In this document: one piece after another, positions 51,914 through 60,003 of the stretch | How the letters are laid out: every line of letters begins with the position of its first letter | Position numbering within the stretch: the first letter of the stretch is position 1 | Translations under genes and position numbers: made by a program | The notes under the pieces: model-generated | The model's input: the letters and a program-made list of their open reading frames with translations, nothing else | The model's database searches: none | What the model was told of the DNA's origin: nothing | Assembly: GCF_002245215.1 (NCBI RefSeq) | Contig: NZ_NPMR01000001.1 | Span: 868,001-932,000, forward strand | Direction of reading: 5' to 3' | From: Microbacterium sp. Yaish 1 | GTDB lineage: Bacteria; Actinomycetota; Actinomycetes; Actinomycetales; Microbacteriaceae | DNA: 64,000 nucleotides

Positions 51914-52831
51914 TTACGCGAGATCCGACTGGTTGGAGCGCATCACCTTCAGCTGGAGGTACGCGACGACGGCGAGGACGAGCAGGAGGAAGACGGACAT
52001 CGCCGACGCGTAGCCCAGGTCGAAGCGCTCGAACGCCTGTTGGTAGATGTAGTAGTAGATGACCCGCGTGGAGTTGATCGGGCCGCCCTGGGTCGTGACG
52101 GCCACCGTGTCGAAGATCTGGAACGAGCCCACCACGGTGATCACGAGCACGAGCGCGAGCACGGGGCGCAGCAGCGGGAAGGTGATGCTGCGGAACATCC
52201 GCGCCTCACTCGCCCCGTCGAGGGCCGCTGCTTCGTAGAGCTGCGAGGGGATGGTCTGCAGGCCCGCGAACACGAGCAGCGCCGTGTAGCCCACGTACCG
52301 CCACACGTTGATGAGCGCGATGGTGGGGATCGCCAGCCGCTCGTCGCCGAAGAAGGCCATCCGGTCGCCGCCGAGCGCGTCGATGACGACGTTGATGATG
52401 CCCGTCGAGTAATCCATCATCCAGAACCACACGAGCGCGACGACGACGTTGGCCACGAGGTAGGGCAGCAGGATGATGCCGCGGATCACGGCGGAGCGCG
52501 TGAGCCGGTGCATCAGCACCGCGATCCCGACTGCCAGCACGGTCTGCACGCCGATGTTGATCACGACGTACTGCGCGGTGACCCACAGCGCATTCCAGAA
52601 CAGCGGGTCCTGCAGCATCCGCTCGTAGTTCTCGGCTCCGATGAACTCGCCGGAGCCGATGAGGTTCTGGTCGGTGAAGCTGAACCAGACGCCGCGCACG
52701 GCGGGCACGAGGTAGAACGCGAGGAACCCGATCGCTGCCGGCGCGATGAAGAACATCGCGACGCGCAAGTCGCTCCGGCGTCGCGGCTTCGCGGCCGCCC
52801 GGCTGCGCGCCGACACCCGCGGCGCGCTCAT
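51914..52831 (-). CDS. sugar ABC permease, MalF type
   Basis: The 305-residue product starts at ATG 52831, overlapping the GH36 stop by 4 nt. The frame upstream is open but is the shadow of GH36. A basic N-terminus (RSRAAAKPRRRSDLR) precedes the first membrane segment AMFFIAPAAIGFLAFYLVP. The EAA loop LYEAAALDGASEARMFRSITFP identifies the CUT1 class. Coupling to GH36 shows that hydrolase and uptake are made together. Confidence 0.9.
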   Translation of the reverse strand: MSAPRVSARSRAAAKPRRRSDLRVAMFFIAPAAIGFLAFYLVPAVRGVWFSFTDQNLIGSGEFIGAENYERMLQDPLFWNALWVTAQYVVINIGVQTVLAVGIAVLMHRLTRSAVIRGIILLPYLVANVVVALVWFWMMDYSTGIINVVIDALGGDRMAFFGDERLAIPTIALINVWRYVGYTALLVFAGLQTIPSQLYEAAALDGASEARMFRSITFPLLRPVLALVLVITVVGSFQIFDTVAVTTQGGPINSTRVIYYYIYQQAFERFDLGYASAMSVFLLLVLAVVAYLQLKVMRSNQSDLA

Positions 52832-55014
52832 CGGATGACCTCCGCGTGCAGGAGCGCTGCCTGGTCCGGGTGCAGCGCGGGGACGTGGACGCCGACGTTC
52901 GCCAGGGCCGCGCCGCTCAGCACGATGCCCTCGCGCCACCACGACGGATGCACGCGGGGGTCGTAGCCCTCGGCTGCGTGCGGCCCCGCGGCGGTGACGC
53001 GGTACCGGAGGCGCGGATCGAGGCCCGGCAGCAGCACCCGCCCGACGGGCCACGTGATGTGGCGCTCACGGAGGGTGACGAGATACAGCGCCTCGCCCCG
53101 GTCCGCGGCGACGGAGCCGTGCAGCCACAGATCGCCGTCCTCGAGGTCGCGGCGCACGGTCGTCCCGGTGTGGACGAGCCCGCGGACGCTCTTGTAGAAC
53201 GCGACCCACTCGGCGAGGTCGCGGCGCTCTTGGACGGTCGCCTCGGTGAGGTCCCATTCGATCCCGAAGTGGCCGAACAGCGACGTGGCGGCGCGGAACG
53301 GGAGGTCGAGCCGGCGGAGCGTCGTGTGAGCGCGGTCGGCGCCGATGTGGCTGCCGACCAATTCGGGCGGCAGGAGGTGGGCGGTCCAGCGCTGGATCTG
53401 CTGCCGCTCGTGCGCGTCGATGCAGTCCGAGGCCCAGACGCGGTCGGTGTGTTCGAGGATGCCGAGGTCGACGCGGGCGCCGCCCGATGAGCACGACTCG
53501 ATCTCCAGGCCCGGGGCCGCGTCGCGGATCTCGTCGAGAAGCCGGTAGGTGGCGAGCGTCTGGGCGTGCACCCCGGCACGACCGGTTCGGGTCGACCCCG
53601 CGTCGATGAGGTCGCGGTTGTGGTCCCACTTCAGGTAGGCGATGTCGTACTCGCGCACCAGGGCGACGATCTGGTCGCGCACGTGGGCGAACGCGCCGGG
53701 GTGCGTCAGGTCGAGGACCTGCTGGTGCCGGAACGCGACCGGCAGGCGGCCGGGCAGTTGCAGCATCCATTCCGGATGCGCACGGGCGAGGTCGGAATCG
53801 GGGTTGACCATCTCGGGCTCGACCCACAGGCCGAACTCCATGCCGCGGGCGCGGACACCGTCGACGAGCTCTCGGAATCGGCCGCCGCCCCAGACCTCCT
53901 CCGAGAGCACCCAGTCACCCAGACCCGAGGTGTCGTCTCGGCGACTGGAGAACCAGCCGTCGTCGAGGACGAAGCGCTCCACCCCCACCTCGCGGGCGAG
54001 ATCGGCGAGCTCGAGCAGCCGCGGCAGGTCGTGATCGAAGTACACCGCCTCCCAGACGTTCATCACGACAGGGCGCGGCGAGCGCGGATGCCGCGGGCGC
54101 GCGCGCAGATGACGGTGGAAGCGCGCCGCGATGTCGTCGAAGCCCGCGCCGTAGGCACCGAACAGGGTGGGGGTGGCGTACGACTCCCCCGGCCCGAGCT
54201 CGATCTCCCCGGAGAGGAGCAGCTCGCCGCCGAACAGCATCCGCTCGCCCGAGAACGTGCGTTCAGCGCCGAGCCGCTGGTTGCCGCTGAAAGCGACGTG
54301 AATGCCCCAGCCCTCGCCGTGCCCGAAGTCCAGGTCTGGCGTGCCGGCGGTGAGGAGGTAAGCCGAGTCGGCGCCGGTGCGCCCGTGCCTCCCCTCGCGC
54401 ACGTGAGTCCCCACCGTGAAGGGGCGTTGCTGCGGCACGCGCTCCTTGGCCCAGCGCCCAGCGAGATCGAAGACGACGTCGGCGCGCGTCGGAACCGGGA
54501 GCGCCGGGGTCAGCGCGTCGAGCGCATACGGGGACGGGCCGATGTTCGTGATCGCGGTGTCGATGCGCACGAGCCCCTGCGGCGTCAGCTCGACGATGAG
54601 CTCGAGTTCGAGCTGAGCCCGCTCGTCGACGGCGGTCACCGACAGCCGGCCGCCGGACTCCCCGCGCACGACGTCGCGGCTGACCGGGATGAAGCGGGGC
54701 GACCAGTCAGCGCCGTCGCGGTTGCCCGACACCCCCGGGGTGCCGGTCCAGCCGGTCGAGTGCTCGGGCAGGAGCGACAGCCGGACCGGCACGTCGACGC
54801 CGTTCGTCGCGAGCGGAGCCTGGGCGTGACGGCGGAGCGCGGTCGCGTCGGATCGATCGAGACCGCCGTCGTCGGCGCCCCAGTGGACGACATACGGAAG
54901 GGCGTCATGGGGCGTGCCGAGGATCAGGCAGACTCCGGCTGCCCGGAAGCAGACGTCGTCGGGCGGAGTCGCATCGTCCGGGCGCGAGCCGCAGTCCAGG
55001 GCTTCCATCGTCAC
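52828..55014 (-). CDS. GH36 alpha-galactosidase
   Basis: The 728-residue product is a full-length GH36 alpha-galactosidase. The nucleophile is Asp464 in YLKWDHNR, and the acid/base Asp lies in ASDCIDAHERQQIQRW about 64 residues later. FVLDDGWFSSRRDD and FGLWVEPEMVNPDS are further family blocks. There is no signal peptide: it acts in the cytoplasm on imported galactosides. The start GTG 55014 is chosen because GGAAGG lies 10 nt upstream; ATG 55008 is a less well spaced alternative. Two identical LacI-type operators lie 34-91 bp upstream. It heads an operon with two permeases, a binding protein and a surface glycosidase. Confidence 0.92.
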   Translation of the reverse strand: MTMEALDCGSRPDDATPPDDVCFRAAGVCLILGTPHDALPYVVHWGADDGGLDRSDATALRRHAQAPLATNGVDVPVRLSLLPEHSTGWTGTPGVSGNRDGADWSPRFIPVSRDVVRGESGGRLSVTAVDERAQLELELIVELTPQGLVRIDTAITNIGPSPYALDALTPALPVPTRADVVFDLAGRWAKERVPQQRPFTVGTHVREGRHGRTGADSAYLLTAGTPDLDFGHGEGWGIHVAFSGNQRLGAERTFSGERMLFGGELLLSGEIELGPGESYATPTLFGAYGAGFDDIAARFHRHLRARPRHPRSPRPVVMNVWEAVYFDHDLPRLLELADLAREVGVERFVLDDGWFSSRRDDTSGLGDWVLSEEVWGGGRFRELVDGVRARGMEFGLWVEPEMVNPDSDLARAHPEWMLQLPGRLPVAFRHQQVLDLTHPGAFAHVRDQIVALVREYDIAYLKWDHNRDLIDAGSTRTGRAGVHAQTLATYRLLDEIRDAAPGLEIESCSSGGARVDLGILEHTDRVWASDCIDAHERQQIQRWTAHLLPPELVGSHIGADRAHTTLRRLDLPFRAATSLFGHFGIEWDLTEATVQERRDLAEWVAFYKSVRGLVHTGTTVRRDLEDGDLWLHGSVAADRGEALYLVTLRERHITWPVGRVLLPGLDPRLRYRVTAAGPHAAEGYDPRVHPSWWREGIVLSGAALANVGVHVPALHPDQAALLHAEVIR

Positions 55015-55047
55015 AGCGTCATCGCCTTCCGTCGTCCCGTCATCGGG

Positions 55048-55064
55048 TCTGCAAACGTTGGTCA
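55048..55064. promoter_or_regulatory. LacI-type operator A of GH36 operon
   Basis: TCTGCAAACGTTGGTCA occurs here and again at 55089-55105, identical over 17 bp. The core AACGTT with TG and CA at the ends is the usual LacI/GalR pattern. It sits 34 bp before the GH36 start. Confidence 0.8.
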
Positions 55065-55088
55065 GAAGCTAGCACGAGGCATCTTGGT

Positions 55089-55105
55089 TCTGCAAACGTT
55101 GGTCA
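55089..55105. promoter_or_regulatory. LacI-type operator B of GH36 operon
   Basis: This is the second identical copy, 41 bp (about four helical turns) from operator A, so two repressor dimers could sit on the same face. On the minus strand it begins TTGACC, overlapping a possible -35 box. Confidence 0.8.
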
Positions 55106-55167
55106 ACGGCATCGTGCGTGTCGTCTCGCGAGGTCGCGAGGGTTGCGCCGACGAAGCGACCCCCGGA

Positions 55168-56178
55168 TCAGGCGGGTGCGGCCGCGCTCTCGCGTTCGAT
55201 GAGCACCGGGAGCACGGCGGAATCGGCGGGGGCGACTCCGGTGTCGAGGAGGGACTGCAGAAGACCGAAGGTCCGGCGCCCGAGGTCGGTGAAGTCCTGG
55301 GCGACCGTGGTGAGCGAGGGCACCCACATCTGCGCGAACGGCTGGTCGTCGAAACCGACGATGCTCACGTCTTCCGGAATCCGCCGGCCCCGTTCCTGCA
55401 GAGCACGTGCGGCGCCGATGGCGAGTTCGTCGTTGCCGCAGAGCAGCGCGGTCACGCCGGCATCCTCGGCCAGCGCGCGTGCGGCGTCGTAGCCCGACGA
55501 CGGAGAGTAGTCGGCGCGGATGACCGGGGGCACGTCGGCGCCGGCCTCGTCGAGGGCCCGGCGCCAGCCCCACTCGCGTCCGGTCCCTTCGCGCGTCGCC
55601 GGGATCGCGAGGTGGTGGACGGTGCGGTGCCCCAGCGAGAGCAGGTAGCGCGTGGCCTCGTAGCCGCCCGCCTCGTCGTCGAGGAACGCGTGCGGTCGCC
55701 CGGACGCGGGGCGCCGGGCTCCGGCCGCTGCCACGACGGGAACGCTGTTCGGCATCGCATCGAGGGTCGCCACGCCGACGGCATCGAACTCGATGACGAT
55801 CGCGCCGGCGAGAGGCTGCGACAGGGTCGTCGCGATCGCCCGATCGATCTCCGACGCATCGGCCGATTCGACGACCGCGATCATCACGACATGCCCCGCC
55901 GCCCGGGCCGACTCTTCGATGCCCTGCAGGGTGGCGGCGTACCCGAATCTGATGGTGTTGCGAGCGAACACCGCGACCGTCGACCGCTTGCCGCTGACGA
56001 GGGCCTGGGCGGCCGCGTTAGGGCGATAGTCGAGTTCTCGCACCGCCGCCATGACCTTCTCGCGAAGCTTCTCACTCACGGGAGTGCGCCCGGACAGCAC
56101 GCGCGAGACCGTCGAGACGCTGACGCCGGCGAGAGATGCGACATCGATCAGTCCGGGCACGTGGCGATCGATGGGCAT
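55168..56178 (-). CDS. LacI-family regulator of GH36 operon
   Basis: The 336-residue product has the LacI HTH (GLIDVASLAGVSVSTVSRVL, about residues 9-28) and the sugar-binding core with LLCGNDELAIGAARALQERG and VSIVGFDDQPFAQM. It lies directly upstream of the GH36 operon in the same direction. The two 17-bp operators are in the 153-bp gap that follows it, so it is the likely repressor. The effector is probably a galactoside or galactose. Confidence 0.9.
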   Translation of the reverse strand: MPIDRHVPGLIDVASLAGVSVSTVSRVLSGRTPVSEKLREKVMAAVRELDYRPNAAAQALVSGKRSTVAVFARNTIRFGYAATLQGIEESARAAGHVVMIAVVESADASEIDRAIATTLSQPLAGAIVIEFDAVGVATLDAMPNSVPVVAAAGARRPASGRPHAFLDDEAGGYEATRYLLSLGHRTVHHLAIPATREGTGREWGWRRALDEAGADVPPVIRADYSPSSGYDAARALAEDAGVTALLCGNDELAIGAARALQERGRRIPEDVSIVGFDDQPFAQMWVPSLTTVAQDFTDLGRRTFGLLQSLLDTGVAPADSAVLPVLIERESAAAPA

Positions 56179-56217
56179 CCCGCAAGCGTACCGACGCCGG
56201 CCAGCGCGGGCGCCGGT

Positions 56218-57678
56218 TCAGAGGTAGAAGCCGTGTCGTTCGAGCACGCTCACCGCTTCGTCGCGGGTCGAGACACCGAGCTTCGCGTACAGCGACCGCA
56301 TCTGCGTCTTGATCGTGTTGACCGAGAGGGTGAACTCGTCGGCGATCTCGGCATAGGTCTTGCCGCGGCGGAGCGCGGAGGCGACCGACCGCTCGCGGGG
56401 TGTCAGAGCGGGCAGCGCCTGCGCTGACGCGCGGGGTTCGCGGAGGGGGAACCGGTCGCTCGCCTCGGCGACCCGTGCGGAGAGATCGGGGCGGCGCTCG
56501 CGAAGCCGTTCCCGCAGCGGCGCCAGCTGAGCCTGTGGAACCGTCAGGAAGGGGAAGACCAGGTCACCGGCGTGCACGGCGAGGCCGCACGCCTCGTCGA
56601 ACAGGTCGTCGGCGACGTCGCGCTGCCCCAGGCGGTCGCGAGCGACGGCACGCCGCACCAGGACGATCGCGAGGGTGCGCGGGCAGTGCTCGGTTCCGAG
56701 CTCGATGCATCCGTCGGTCACCTCGAGTGCCGCGCGATCGTCGCCCAGTGCGAGGTACGCTGCCGCCCGCTGGGCGTCGAAGCAGACCGCATGGCTGCTC
56801 GGCGGGGCCTGGGTATCGAGCAGCGCGAGCGTGCGACGGGCTGAGCCCTGAACGAGCGTCGACTCGGCGAGGACCGAGAGCGCGAGCTGCCGCACGAGTC
56901 GGTGACTGAGGTGCGACCACGCACCACCGAGCGCTGACCGCAGGCCGGCGACTCCCGTCACCAGGTCGCCGAGGATGACCTGCGCGATGGCGTCGGCGGT
57001 GGCGGCGGCGTGCTGCGCGTAGGGGTCTCGCGGCGCGAGCGCGCGCAGCACAGCCGCGGCACGCTCGACCCGGGCCGCGTCGACGGCTCCGACCGCCAGC
57101 AGGATGTCGGCCAGGGCGAGGGCGTGATCGGTGTCCGAGGCGTTCCAGCGGTTCGACCGCGACAGCTCGGCGCAGGCCTCGCGGGCGGATTTCGCGGACG
57201 CGAACTCGCCGTTCACCGCGAGCACCAGGGTCTGCACGGCGGCGGCGCGGTAGCGCACGGCGTCGCTGTCGGCGAAAGTGAGCGCGCGCGAGACGTAGAG
57301 GCCCGCGTCGCGCGGGCGTCCGGCGGAGGCGTATGCCTCGGCGACGGCGGCGAACAGCGACCCCAACGAGTCGAGGCCCAGCACAGCGCGCCCGCGCAGA
57401 CGCCCCTCGGTGAAGTGGGCGTCGACGAGGTCGAGCGCGCCGTCGAGGTCGTCGAGCCGCACGCGGGCGATCAGCATGCCCTCGAGCAGGTGGATGTTCG
57501 ACTCGGTCCACAGCTGCGGCGTCGTGCCCACGTCGAGCGTGCGCAGCCGGGCCAGGTCGACCTGAGTCGGCCGCCCCGGGCGGGCACCGGGCAAGCTGCC
57601 GCTCACGACGCGCTGTGCCGTCGCGCGCAGCTCATGGGTGCGGCTCGGATGCAGAATGGCGCTGCGCTCGGTCGTCAC
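56218..57678 (-). CDS. LuxR-family regulator, TPR-like
   Basis: The start is GTG 57678 with GGAG 7 nt upstream; the frame is open further upstream but that part lies across the HNH pseudogene. The 486-residue product has no ATPase domain. Helical repeats (about residues 40-400) resemble TPR or MalT-type sensor regions. A LuxR HTH ends the protein (ALTPRERSVASALRRGKTYAE, then SVNTIKTQMRSLYAKLGV). It would recognise a small molecule or protein partner. Proximity to the GH36 regulator (39 bp) is not enough to claim joint control. An 8-bp inverted repeat lies 24 bp upstream. Confidence 0.85.
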   Translation of the reverse strand: MTTERSAILHPSRTHELRATAQRVVSGSLPGARPGRPTQVDLARLRTLDVGTTPQLWTESNIHLLEGMLIARVRLDDLDGALDLVDAHFTEGRLRGRAVLGLDSLGSLFAAVAEAYASAGRPRDAGLYVSRALTFADSDAVRYRAAAVQTLVLAVNGEFASAKSAREACAELSRSNRWNASDTDHALALADILLAVGAVDAARVERAAAVLRALAPRDPYAQHAAATADAIAQVILGDLVTGVAGLRSALGGAWSHLSHRLVRQLALSVLAESTLVQGSARRTLALLDTQAPPSSHAVCFDAQRAAAYLALGDDRAALEVTDGCIELGTEHCPRTLAIVLVRRAVARDRLGQRDVADDLFDEACGLAVHAGDLVFPFLTVPQAQLAPLRERLRERRPDLSARVAEASDRFPLREPRASAQALPALTPRERSVASALRRGKTYAEIADEFTLSVNTIKTQMRSLYAKLGVSTRDEAVSVLERHGFYL

Positions 57679-57701
57679 GATGGGTCTCCGGAGGTGCTCG
57701 A

Positions 57702-57723
57702 GATGCGACGCGGCTGTCGCATC
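57702..57723. promoter_or_regulatory. 8-bp inverted repeat upstream of LuxR gene
   Basis: GATGCGAC at 57702-57709 and GTCGCATC at 57716-57723 are perfect reverse complements with a 6-nt gap. The site lies 24 bp before the GTG start of the LuxR gene and could be an autoregulatory operator or a leader hairpin. The rest of the 187-bp gap shows no strong promoter. Confidence 0.5.
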
Positions 57724-57865
57724 GTCGCGAGAGAGACGCCGGGTCAGGCAAATCGTGACGCGACTTCGGAACATCGCCGGACGCAGTGCGCGGACCGAGC
57801 ATGCCTGTCCGTTCCGGAGCGCGCCGGAGCACCCCAGAGCGCTCCGCGGCACTCCGGCCCCAGGC

Positions 57866-59246
57866 TCAGAAAGGTGGCGGCTCGCCCGGGAGCAGTCCGC
57901 CGGTTCCGGCATCCGGTGGCGGATCGGCGGTGGCGATCGTGAAGCACACCGCGGGTATGGGGACGTCTTCGCGGTAGACCCTGCCGAGGGGGTGAGGTCC
58001 ATTCGAGGACTCCATTGCCGATCTGCCGGACTTCCCACTTGGTGAACTGCTTCATGGAGTGGTGTCTTTGGCAGAGGTGGGCGAGGTTGAAGATGTGGGT
58101 GTGCCCGCCGAGGGCGTGGTCGATGGTGTGGTCGAGTTCGCAGCGGATGGCGGCCCGCCGGCATCCGGGAAACCGGCAGTGCTGATCCCGGGCCATCAGG
58201 AGTTTCTTCATCGACGCGGTGGGCCGGTAGGTGTCGATCTCGACCGGGGTGCGGGTGACGGGGTCGATGAAGAGCCGGTCCCACTCGCTGACCTGCCCCG
58301 CGAGCTGTCGCGCCGTGTCGGCATCGACAAGCCCGGCGCCCACGGCTTCGGCGGCGTTCTCGTCCTTGCCCATCAGCGTCTCCGCGGTGACGGCGACTTG
58401 CACGCGTGCCCGGATCGCCCCGAGCCCACTGGCCCGGTCGGTCCCGTAGGTCGGGTCGACGACGGGTGCTCCGCCGAGGACGAGGTCGCCGAGGATGTCG
58501 GCGCGCAGCTGATCCATCGTCCGCGTATCAGCCGGCTCGCCCGACCCCGCGGCACCCGACCCGCCCTCCGGACCAGTCGTGACCCGGGCATCCTTCACCG
58601 ACTGCCCCATCTGCGTGAGCCGGTCGAGCATCCCCGCGGCGATGACGGTCGGAAGGTTGGCGACGAGGTTCGACATCCCGTCCGTCCCGTGGAACACCCG
58701 CACGCACCGCTCCGCCGCCGCAGTCTTGTGCCGCTTGGTGAACGCCTGCGGGTGCAACTTCGCCGCGAGAGCCTCCAGCGTCCCTCGCACCCGGGAGGGC
58801 ACATCCCGCTCGCACACCCCGACCGCGGCCTCCGCGAACGACTCCCGCACCTCGTCCGGCACCCCGGCACCGACCCGCACGACCACATCGACGTGGCCGC
58901 GCTCGATCCGCCGCTGAACCCACGCCTCGAACACCGCGGGGTAGTCGTCGATGACCGTCATCGCATGGTCGATCTCACCCTGCAGGCGACGGTCCGTCAG
59001 CCGCGCCATCCCGGCTGCTTCGGCCGCGACCGACCGCAGCTCCATGTCCGACGCCATCCCCCGCACGGCGTCACGTCGCGCCTCACGCAACGCCGACCGG
59101 CCCAGCTCCGCCAACGCCCGAACCCGCGCGACATCCCCGGCGTGGAACAGGTCGAGCGCCTCAGCGAACACGGAGAACGCCTCGGCATGCGGCGACGCAT
59201 CCGCGGCACCGTCACCCCCGAGCCCGCTACCGCTGATCGCTGTCAT
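57866..59246 (-). pseudogene. DUF222/HNH endonuclease with C-terminal frameshift
   Basis: The product starts at ATG 59246 and has the DUF222 region and an HNH motif at about residues 350-400 (CRFPGC, CELDHTIDHALGGHTH, NLAHLCQRHHSMKQF). This family is multi-copy in Microbacterium and related to mobile or selfish nucleases. After GNGVLEWTSP the frame goes wrong at a run of five C (57988-57992 as G on the plus strand). Removing one C restores LGRVYREDVPIPAVCF and ends LLPGEPPPF at 57866, the usual family ending. As it stands, the original frame reads through to 57744 with unrelated Arg-rich residues. The nuclease motif precedes the shift, so activity could persist. An indel in the isolate or a sequencing error are both possible. 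Confidence 0.85.
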
Positions 59247-59469
59247 GTTCCCATTGTGGCAGGCACCTCAGACATCGCACTCGAACAGATATACGACTGA
59301 GGAGAAGGCGCACAGACCCCACCCCGGGGAGGAATCGACCGGCAATCGGCAGCCAGCCGACGAGCAACCGGAGCCAACCGACGAACCTCCGCCAATGCCC
59401 AAGCTCGCCCGCTCGAAAAAATCTCACCGTTCCGCGTCACGATATGCGACATCCCTCATCTCTCGATGC
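59247..59469. other. intergenic region
   Basis: This 223-bp stretch lies between the divergent HNH and unknown genes. It includes an A-rich patch (CGAAAAAATC near 59414), and ACGATATGCG near 59440 as a weak -10-like element for the plus strand. No palindrome or hairpin that I would defend was seen. Confidence 0.4.
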
Positions 59470-60003
59470 ATGTACGCAGCGACCAACGCTCTCCCGGCAT
59501 CGCCCGGAGCTGTCATCGGCTCCGGCGCGCAGCCTCGCGCAGCACTCCGACGCGACCGTGCCGGCGACGCCGTCTTCCGCGCCCCGTTCTGGGCGAGCCG
59601 GCGAGCGCGCGCGGCCCGTCGCTCCGCCCCCGAGGGCGCGATCCGGCCGTCGCGCATCGAGATCCGCGGCGCCACCGTGCGGGTGGCGTGGGGATGGCAG
59701 GGATGGCGCGACCGGACGTGGCAGCGAGGTCACGTCGGTTTCGTCTGTTCGTCGCGCACGATCGGCGATCAGGCCGGCCCCGCGCAGCTCATCCTCGTGG
59801 TCGACAAGCTTCGCGACGAGGGAGCGGTCGCGGCGGTGCTCTCGTGCGATGCGTTCTCACCCGAGACGTATGCGGTGCTGACCCGGCACCTGCGCAATTT
59901 CGAGGCGATCGGTGACGCGGAACGCTCGTCGGCAGACCCGCTCGCCCGACTGAGCCCGCGACTGACCCCCCACCCTCTCAGTTCGACTCGCTACGATGAG
60001 TGA
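59470..60003 (+). CDS. protein of unknown function
   Basis: The most conservative start is ATG 59470 (177 residues); ATG 59395 is also in frame, and neither has a ribosome site. Codon use in the second half is strongly GC3-biased, so the frame is real. The core begins at about residue 60 with RIEIRGATVRVAWGWQGW, then HVGFVCSSRTIGD, LILVVDKLRDEGAVAAVL and YAVLTRHLRNFEAIG. I do not recognise a family. The stop lies inside the start of the sigma-factor gene (ATGAGTGA, 8-nt overlap), suggesting translational coupling. The product may therefore influence the sigma factor. Confidence 0.6.
   Translation: MYAATNALPASPGAVIGSGAQPRAALRRDRAGDAVFRAPFWASRRARAARRSAPEGAIRPSRIEIRGATVRVAWGWQGWRDRTWQRGHVGFVCSSRTIGDQAGPAQLILVVDKLRDEGAVAAVLSCDAFSPETYAVLTRHLRNFEAIGDAERSSADPLARLSPRLTPHPLSSTRYDE

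Noticed and set aside
53566..56427. 953-codon open frame on the plus strand
   Set aside because: It is the antisense image of GH36 and the LacI gene and has no signal, domain or ribosome site.
57744..57865. C-terminal extension of the HNH protein
   Set aside because: These residues follow a frameshift and are Arg-rich; the family ending is found in the neighbouring frame at 57866.
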